NCBI RefSeq assembly: GCF_014229965.1
Contig: NZ_JABGBW010000009.1
Coordinates: 1-49,890 of the forward strand
DNA: 49,890 bases
From: Peptostreptococcus canis
GTDB lineage: Bacteria > Bacillota > Clostridia > Peptostreptococcales > Peptostreptococcaceae
Direction: 5' to 3'
The position numbers were made by a program, and so were the translations under genes. Positions 44,814 to 49,890 of this stretch are shown here, piece after piece. Under the pieces are notes generated by a model, which saw nothing but the letters and a program-made list of their open reading frames with translations, was not told the DNA's origin and made no database searches. Positions within the stretch are counted from its first letter, which is position 1. Each line of letters opens with the position of its first letter.

Positions 44814-44821
44814 GTAGCTTT

Positions 44822-45085
44822 ATGAATGATTTTTATATTATTTCATTTAATTCAACTCATCATGCAATAAGGGCTGAAAAATTATTGGTGGAGGCTGGGT
44901 TAAGTGTTATGATCTTGCCTACTCCGAGAGAAATAGCAGCTAGTTGTGGGCTTTCTATAAAGTTCGAATTTAATGATATTGAAGTGATTAATAGTATTAT
45001 GAAAGATAATTCTATTGAGAGAAGAGGAATTTATCATATTTTTAAAAAGGAATCTAAAAGAGAAGCAATAAAAATTCAAGATTAA
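44822..45085 (+). CDS. DUF3343 protein (putative Se/S carrier-like)
   Basis: An 87-residue protein with the DUF3343 pattern: FNSTHHAIRAEKLLVEAGL then MILPTPREIAASCGLSIKF, the last containing its only cysteine. Proteins of this family lie beside yedF and class V cysteine desulfurases in many anaerobes and have been proposed as Se/S carriers; the function is unproven. It begins eight bases after yedF. Confidence 0.85.
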   Translation: MNDFYIISFNSTHHAIRAEKLLVEAGLSVMILPTPREIAASCGLSIKFEFNDIEVINSIMKDNSIERRGIYHIFKKESKREAIKIQD

Positions 45086-45105
45086 TTACAAGGAGGAAGG
45101 CAAAT

Positions 45106-45291
45106 ATGCCTCTAGACTTAAGTGTTGGTAAGGTTGTTGAGCTCAAAAAACAACATGCTTGTGGCAGTAAAGAATTTACAATAATTAGAACAGGTGCAGA
45201 TGTTAAGTTTAAGTGTAATAATTGTGGCAGAATTATAATGTTGGATAGAGAGACTGCCGAAAAGCGAGTAAAGAAAATACTAGTAGAATAG
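45106..45291 (+). CDS. DUF951 small zinc-ribbon-like protein
   Basis: A 61-residue protein of the DUF951 (YyzM-like) family: LSVGKVVELKKQHACGSKEF then CNNCGRIIMLDRE. Cys19, Cys37 and Cys40 could bind metal together with a further ligand. It lies 20 bases after DUF3343 behind AGGAGGA. Members commonly sit close to the origin next to mechanosensitive channel or parB genes. The function is unknown. Confidence 0.85.
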   Translation: MPLDLSVGKVVELKKQHACGSKEFTIIRTGADVKFKCNNCGRIIMLDRETAEKRVKKILVE

Positions 45292-45363
45292 AGAAGAATG
45301 TATTTTCTTTATTATGATTATTAGTAAGGGCTTTAATTAGCAAATATTATGTCGATAATTTGG

Positions 45364-45439
45364 AAATAGACTTTTAATTAGGAATGATTCATTATTATGT
45401 TTTATTGCAATAAATTAATAATGAATATATCGTCTATTT
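45364..45439 (+). promoter_or_regulatory. Nested hairpins between DUF951 and the aminotransferase gene
   Basis: Outer arms AAATAGAC (45364-45371) and GTCTATTT (45432-45439) enclose an inner perfect 11-bp stem (45387-45397/45416-45426). A short T-run follows. It could end the yedF-DUF951 transcript or be the leader of the aminotransferase gene, whose ribosome site begins about 40 bases further on. Confidence 0.45.
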
Positions 45440-45492
45440 TTAAATTAAAAATAAATAATTATTTTGTTTAAATTAATTGGAGGTGCGTTATT

Positions 45493-46689
45493 ATGGCAAT
45501 TAAATTTGCAAAAAGACTAGAAAAAGCAGAAGGTTCTGCAATTCGTGAAATCCTTAAGTTAGCTTCAAATCCGGAAGTAATATCTTTCGCTGGTGGACTA
45601 CCAGCTCCTGAATTATTCCCAGTTGAAGAAATGAAAAAAGTAGCGGTTGCAGTAATGGAAGAACAAGGTAGAGCTGCTATGCAGTATTCTGCTACAGATG
45701 GTTATCCACCACTAAGAGAAGCAATAGCAGAAAGAATGAATAGAAAGTTATATACTAATGTGACAGCTGATAGCATACTTGTAACTAACGGTTCTCAGCA
45801 GTGTCTAGACTTTATGGGTAGAGTATTTCTTGACGAAGGTGACAAGGTTATAGTTGAAAGTCCATCTTATCTTGGAGCATTAAATGCATTTAAGGCTTAT
45901 GGTCCACAGTTTATAGAAATACCTACAGATGGCGATGGTATGATAATGTCAGAACTTGAAAAAGCTCTTGAAGAAAATCCTGACGTTAAATTTATATATG
46001 TAATTCCTGATTTCCAAAATCCATCAGGAAGAACTTGGCCAATCGAAAGACGTGAAAAATTTATGGAAATTATAAATAAATATGAAATTCCGGTTGCAGA
46101 AGATAATCCATATGGTGAATTAAGATTTGAAGGAGAAATATTCCCATCATTAAAATCTTATGATACAAAGGGATTAGTTTGCTTCTTTGGAACTTTCTCT
46201 AAGATTCTTTGCCCAGGATACAGATTAGGTTGGGTTTCTGCTTCACCTAAAATACTTGAAAAATTCAATATTTCTAAGCAAGCTTCTGACTTACAGGCAT
46301 CTACAATTTCTCAGATGGAAATTGCTAAATATATTGAAATGTTTGATTTAGACGCTCATGTTGAAAAAATTAAAGAAGTATATGGACATAGAAGAACAGT
46401 AATGCTAGATGCAATGGATAAATATTTCCCAGAAGGTGTAACATTCACTAGAACAGATGGTGGATTATTCACATGGGTAACTCTTCCAGAAGGTATAGAT
46501 GCAGCGCAGTTGATGAAAGATGTTGTTCTTCCAAATAATGTTGCATATGTACCAGGCGAACCATTCTATCCAAATGGCGGAAATGCTAATCACTTTAGAA
46601 TGAATTACTCTTGTATGCCTGAAGATAAGATAGTAGAAGGGGTTAAGAGATTAGGAAAAGCTCTAACAGAAGCGATAGAAAAACTATAA
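45493..46689 (+). CDS. PLP-dependent aminotransferase (class I/II, LysN/MocR-like without HTH)
   Basis: A 398-residue fold-type I aminotransferase. Landmarks: ISFAGGLPAPELFPV at the start, QYSATDGYPPLREAIAERM, the substrate-contact NGSQQCLDFMGRVF, VIPDFQNPSGRTW and the PLP lysine in FFGTFSKILCPGYRLGW. It resembles the 2-aminoadipate/aromatic or branched-chain aminotransferases of archaea and thermophiles. The true substrate is unclear. Codon use (few rare AT choices, frequent GCT/GGT/CCA) is more selective than in its neighbours, suggesting strong expression. TTGGAGGTG precedes the ATG. Confidence 0.9.
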   Translation: MAIKFAKRLEKAEGSAIREILKLASNPEVISFAGGLPAPELFPVEEMKKVAVAVMEEQGRAAMQYSATDGYPPLREAIAERMNRKLYTNVTADSILVTNGSQQCLDFMGRVFLDEGDKVIVESPSYLGALNAFKAYGPQFIEIPTDGDGMIMSELEKALEENPDVKFIYVIPDFQNPSGRTWPIERREKFMEIINKYEIPVAEDNPYGELRFEGEIFPSLKSYDTKGLVCFFGTFSKILCPGYRLGWVSASPKILEKFNISKQASDLQASTISQMEIAKYIEMFDLDAHVEKIKEVYGHRRTVMLDAMDKYFPEGVTFTRTDGGLFTWVTLPEGIDAAQLMKDVVLPNNVAYVPGEPFYPNGGNANHFRMNYSCMPEDKIVEGVKRLGKALTEAIEKL

Positions 46690-46762
46690 GAGAATATTTA
46701 TTTAAAATTATAAATAGAAGAAGTTATTTTATACAGAAAGAATTATTAATAATATAAACTTT

Positions 46763-46819
46763 AACAACAAAAAGTGGGAAATTATATGTTTTATCATTAA
46801 TTTCCCACTTTTTGTTGTT
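46763..46819 (+). terminator. Strong terminator of the aminotransferase gene
   Basis: A 22-bp perfect stem (46763-46784/46798-46819) with a 13-base loop and T-rich 3' end, 74 bases after the stop. Immediately after it, GGAGGTGA precedes a two-codon ATG-ATT-TAA (46832-46840). The remainder up to 46919 has no other feature. Confidence 0.85.
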
Positions 46820-46919
46820 TTGGAGGTGAATATGATTTAAAATTAGTAATAGGTAAGCAAGATACTTAAATATATGCAAATTTACAAATTGCTTTGAGAA
46901 GTAAATGGAGGTAGTAAAA

Positions 46920-47819
46920 ATGAAATATGATGCACAAATATATAGACCGCCAAAGGAATATAAATCAATACTACTACAAGTTACGAGTGGGTGTACTCAT
47001 AATAAATGTAAGTTTTGTGGAATGTATAGATATACAACCTTTAAAATGGAAAGTTTAGAACAAATAGAAAAGGATATTATAGAGGCAAGTCAGCATCCTT
47101 TTTATAAAAATTCAAAAAGAATATTTCTGTTAAATGGAAATCCATTTGTGTTGAAAACGGAAAGATTGTTGAAAATAGCCGAATTAATTCATAAGCATTT
47201 ACCAAAGATAGAAGTTATTACTACATATTCTTCTATTAAAGATATAGAAATGAAGACGGATGAAGAGTTGGAATTATTAAAAAAAGCAGGATATAATGAT
47301 TTATATTTGGGTATAGAATCAGGAAATCAAAAAGCTCTTGAGTTTATTAATAAAGGTAATACAGTGGAAGAAGCTATAAGAGAAATGAAAAGACTTGATA
47401 AATTTGATTATAATTATTATGCTATGATACTTACAGGCCTGATGGGAAAAGGAATAGATAAAGCTATAGAGAATGGTCAATTGACTGGAAAAATGTTGAG
47501 TAAAGTTAATTGTAGAGGGATTTTTCCAATGTCAGTTACACTAGTTCCTGGAACAGAATTATGGGATTTATATGTTAATGGCGAATATGAAGAAGCTACT
47601 GAATATGATAGACTTATAGAGTTGAGAGAAATAATTGAAAATTTGAAACCTGAAAAAACTGCATTGATATCATCTGCCCATAACTCTAATACTATGTATA
47701 TTAAGGGAATAGTACCTCGTGAAACAGAGCGTCTATTGAGAGAAATAGATGAAATTTTAACTGAAAATTCACCTGAAGAAATGCAAGAATGGATTGATAG
47801 AAGAAGAATAATGCTATAA
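46920..47819 (+). CDS. Radical SAM protein with CxxxxCxxC cluster motif
   Basis: A 299-residue radical SAM enzyme. The cluster motif is TSGCTHNKCKFCGMY (Cys25, Cys30, Cys33), spaced C-x4-C-x2-C as in a known subgroup with GCxHNKC. Further motifs are FLLNGNPF, VITTYSSI, LYLGIESGNQKALEFINKG and the C-terminal VTLVPGTELWDL. It resembles the coproporphyrinogen-oxidase-like and related uncharacterised radical SAM proteins of Clostridia. No partner gene is near. The in-frame ATG at 46905 lies on the ribosome site GGAGGT, so 46920 is preferred. Confidence 0.88.
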   Translation: MKYDAQIYRPPKEYKSILLQVTSGCTHNKCKFCGMYRYTTFKMESLEQIEKDIIEASQHPFYKNSKRIFLLNGNPFVLKTERLLKIAELIHKHLPKIEVITTYSSIKDIEMKTDEELELLKKAGYNDLYLGIESGNQKALEFINKGNTVEEAIREMKRLDKFDYNYYAMILTGLMGKGIDKAIENGQLTGKMLSKVNCRGIFPMSVTLVPGTELWDLYVNGEYEEATEYDRLIELREIIENLKPEKTALISSAHNSNTMYIKGIVPRETERLLREIDEILTENSPEEMQEWIDRRRIML

Positions 47820-47823
47820 CTAT

Positions 47824-47864
47824 AAAAAATACTGTGATTTTTGTATAAAATTGCAGTATTTTTT
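47824..47864 (+). terminator. Terminator of the radical SAM gene
   Basis: AAAAAATACTG and CAGTATTTTTT pair perfectly over 11 bases around a 19-base loop, directly after the stop codon. Confidence 0.8.
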
Positions 47865-47906
47865 ATGGTTATAGCGATTTTAAATGCTTGAAGTAATCTT
47901 ATACCA

Positions 47907-47936
47907 TTGACATAATTAATTACTTTTGAGTAATAA
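47907..47936 (+). promoter_or_regulatory. Possible promoter of the ECF sigma operon
   Basis: TTGACA (47907-47912), 18 bases, then TAATAA (47931-47936). A small 6-bp stem (ATTACT/AGTAAT) lies inside the spacer. No clear ECF autoregulatory motif is visible in the remaining leader to 48065. Confidence 0.4.
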
Positions 47937-48065
47937 AAAAATTTATAAATTTATGAGAGTTTGTTAATGGATTTGTGTTTTGAGCGTATATATATGTGAA
48001 AAGGTATTAAACTATAGTTGAATAATTAAAATCTCATTTGCCGGCGATAAGAGGGAGGTGATTAC

Positions 48066-48599
48066 TTGAATTTTGACGAAATATATGAAAAATATTTTGG
48101 CAGAGTATATAAATTTATAAGAGTTAAAACTCTTAATAGTGAGGAGTCAGAGGATATAGCAGTTAAGGTATTTGAAAATGTATATAGAAATATTGATAGA
48201 TTCTGTGAAGAAAAAGGTAGTATGGATATATGGATTTTTTCAATAGCAAGAAATGAAATAAATTCATATTATAGATCAAAAAATATTCAAGCAATCAGCA
48301 TGGATAGTATAGGAGAAATAAGTGACAATAGTAATTCACCGGAAGATATTTTGAATAAAAAAATAGAAAATAAAAGATTACAACAGGCTCTTGAAATACT
48401 CAATGAAAATGAGAGATTTGTAATTTCATGTAAATACGCTGCAGGTCTCAAAAATAAAGAAATAGGAAAATTGATGGGAATTTCAAGTTCTAATGTGGGA
48501 GTAGTTCTATTTAGGAGTATGAAAAAATTAAAAAAACAATTAGCTTGTGACTTTGAAAATAAAAATGAAGATTGGAGGGATAGATATGAACAAGTATAA
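48066..48599 (+). CDS. ECF-type RNA polymerase sigma factor
   Basis: A 177-residue sigma-70 family ECF factor. Region 2 covers about 1-75 (FDEIYEKYFGRVYKFIRVK, MDIWIFSIARNEINSYYRSK) and region 4 about 105-165 (LNENERFVISCKYAAGLKNKEIGKLMGISSSNVGVVLFRSMKKL). It starts with TTG behind GGGAGGTGA. Its last codons overlap the ATG of the anti-sigma gene by 14 bases, a typical ECF pair. The signal is unknown, but the anti-sigma partner is membrane-bound, so it should be an envelope cue. Confidence 0.93.
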   Translation: MNFDEIYEKYFGRVYKFIRVKTLNSEESEDIAVKVFENVYRNIDRFCEEKGSMDIWIFSIARNEINSYYRSKNIQAISMDSIGEISDNSNSPEDILNKKIENKRLQQALEILNENERFVISCKYAAGLKNKEIGKLMGISSSNVGVVLFRSMKKLKKQLACDFENKNEDWRDRYEQV

Positions 48600-49581
48600 A
48601 AGTGATAATGAAATAGTAGACTATTTATTTGATAAGGATTTTGATCTATTCCTACAAGAAAACATCGATAATGAATTTGCACCTGATGAAGAGGTTAAAA
48701 ATAGAGTGAAAAACAGAGTTATCGAAAATATTAATAATAATGAAAATATCGGTTTAAATGATTTCTATAATACTATTCGCTTTAAAGATAATAATATAAA
48801 TACAGATATAGAAAATATAGGAGATGAGATAAAAATGAAAAAAAATAAAAGAAGTAAAATAATGAAAATACTAGCTGCAAGTATAGCTTTTGTACTTATA
48901 GCAGGAAATATTGGAACATATAGTATATACGGAAAAGATATGTTTACTGTAATTAAAGAAATCAATTTAAAAAATATAGGAATGATTTCTGAAAAATATG
49001 ATGGTGATAATAAAAATACATCTATGGAAATTCCAAAAAATTTAAAAGGTCAGATTTTTGATGAAAAAGGAAATGTTGTGAAAAGGCTTACTCCTGAATT
49101 AGAAGGGAAAATATATGATAAAAATGGAAAAAAAATAATCGGATTTACGACAATAGAAGGTTCTGACAAAGTAGAAATGCAGGTAGAAGGTCAAGAGGAA
49201 GAAGGAATGATTTTATACAATTCAGTAGAAGAGGCATCTAATAAATTGAAATTCAAACCTTTAACTATACCTAATATGAAAGTAAAAAAAGTCTATCTAT
49301 ATGAAGATGAAAATAAAAATCCATCTTCTGAGATTATAGATATAATTTATGATAATGGAGATGGAGAAATATTTGTACAACAGAGATTTGCAAGCAAAGA
49401 AAATGGATATTATGGTGGTGCCGCAAATATCAAGAAAGTTGATATAAACGGAAATGAAGCTATTATGTCTGAAGATAATCAGGTAGATTGGGAATATAAG
49501 GACAAACTGGTAGGAGTAATTTCACATAGTAAAAAATTTAAAAATGATGAACTTCTGAAATTATGTAGAGAAATGAAATAA
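48586..49581 (+). CDS. Membrane-bound anti-sigma factor with DUF4367-like C-terminal domain
   Basis: A 331-residue partner of the ECF factor. The N-terminal about 90 residues, acidic and Asn-rich, would bind the sigma factor. One membrane segment lies at about 92-114 after the basic KMKKNKRSKIMK. The outside part has two related 17-residue units (LKGQIFDEKGNVVKRL at 153-168 and LEGKIYDKNGKKIIGF at 172-187) and then a DUF4367-like domain (KLKFKPLTIPNMKVKKVYLY, ending VDWEYKDKLVGVISHSKKF). The longer open frame from 48547 is not preferred, since GGAGGG lies before the ATG at 48586. Confidence 0.85.
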   Translation: MNKYKSDNEIVDYLFDKDFDLFLQENIDNEFAPDEEVKNRVKNRVIENINNNENIGLNDFYNTIRFKDNNINTDIENIGDEIKMKKNKRSKIMKILAASIAFVLIAGNIGTYSIYGKDMFTVIKEINLKNIGMISEKYDGDNKNTSMEIPKNLKGQIFDEKGNVVKRLTPELEGKIYDKNGKKIIGFTTIEGSDKVEMQVEGQEEEGMILYNSVEEASNKLKFKPLTIPNMKVKKVYLYEDENKNPSSEIIDIIYDNGDGEIFVQQRFASKENGYYGGAANIKKVDINGNEAIMSEDNQVDWEYKDKLVGVISHSKKFKNDELLKLCREMK

Positions 49582-49600
49582 AATTAAATAGGTTTATTTT

Positions 49601-49636
49601 ATAAAACCGGAAGAAATGATAATCTTCCGGTTTTAT
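49601..49636 (+). terminator. Terminator of the ECF sigma/anti-sigma operon
   Basis: ATAAAACCGGAAG and CTTCCGGTTTTAT pair perfectly over 13 bases around a 10-base loop; the plus strand then runs into a T-tract. It lies 20 bases after the anti-sigma stop. The next 49637-49790 is AT-rich with only a weak inverted repeat. Confidence 0.88.
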
Positions 49637-49791
49637 ATTTTTTTTGTTAAAACAGGATATATAAAATCTAGCATAAAAAAATATTTAAATTATACATATA
49701 TTTTTTGGATTTGACTATATAATAATGAGTGGCTAAACCTCTTCTCATATTATGTAAAAAACTTTTAATAAAAATAAAAACTTGTAAATCT

Positions 49792-49890
49792 ATGTCAACC
49801 GTAAATGAAAATGTCCCAAAAATTTTTAAACATTAGCACTGGTTTTCCAGTGCTTTTTTGCTATTTGGATATGCCGTGCACCCCAACAAG
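49792..49890. mobile_element. Possible end of an insertion sequence, continuing past the window
   Basis: TGTCAACCGTAAATGAAAAT with the following GTCCC resembles the terminal inverted repeat of IS21-like elements. After it a minus-strand reading frame enters from outside and ends TAYPNSKKALENQC followed by a stop at about 49834. A hairpin AGCACTGG/CCAGTGCT with six Ts lies at about 49836-49859. The element type cannot be settled from this edge. Confidence 0.35.

Overview
This window is the replication-origin region of a very AT-rich, anaerobic, low-GC Gram-positive bacterium. The lineage evidence points to Clostridia. A gyrA-rsbV-rsbW-sigB block, a serS/tadA/ffs-dnaX-ybaB-recR block and a surface protein with three CWB2 repeats together resemble what I know of Clostridioides difficile and its relatives (Peptostreptococcaceae). 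Hcp carries the Cys spacing of strict anaerobes. The family is an inference and the species cannot be given.

Layout. From 1 to about 28.7 kb nearly everything is on the minus strand, pointing away from the origin. In order along the window: a tRNA cluster (Gly-Val-Asp-Thr), a plus-strand lipid glycosyltransferase, recR/ybaB/dnaX behind the SRP RNA, a NhaC-type transporter, tRNA-Ser, a thiS-F-G-H-E-tadA operon, serS with a T-box leader, an MscS channel, the CWB2 protein, a small stress membrane protein and hcp. Then come sigB-rsbW-rsbV and gyrA-gyrB-recF-yaaA-dnaN-dnaA. The origin lies around dnaA. DnaA boxes cluster at 28.8-29.0 kb, and the dnaA-dnaN spacer carries an AT-rich stretch, a run of TAG trinucleotides (DnaA-trio) and a flanking DnaA-box-like site.

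To the right, rpmH-rnpA-yidD-yidC-jag runs on the plus strand. In most Firmicutes mnmE follows jag directly; here about 6.3 kb intervenes. That insert holds a panG-panB-panC operon with a structured leader, an ISL3 transposase fragment, a frameshifted Amidase_6 gene, another possible IS scrap, a HAD hydrolase and an unknown protein. mnmE-mnmG-rsmG then resumes, but the usual noc/parA/parB genes do not follow. Instead there is a cysteine desulfurase plus GerMN lipoprotein operon, a yedF-DUF3343-DUF951 set suggestive of selenium/sulfur handling, an aminotransferase, a radical SAM protein and an ECF sigma/anti-sigma pair. The window ends in what may be the edge of another insertion sequence.

I see no CRISPR array, prophage or defence island. 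The most interesting signals are regulatory: a hairpin attenuator before thiS with no recognisable TPP riboswitch, a serS promoter embedded in a 20-bp perfect inverted repeat, a candidate pan-operon leader RNA, and the DnaA-trio element. Where I moved a start codon it was to a downstream ATG with a well-placed ribosome binding site.
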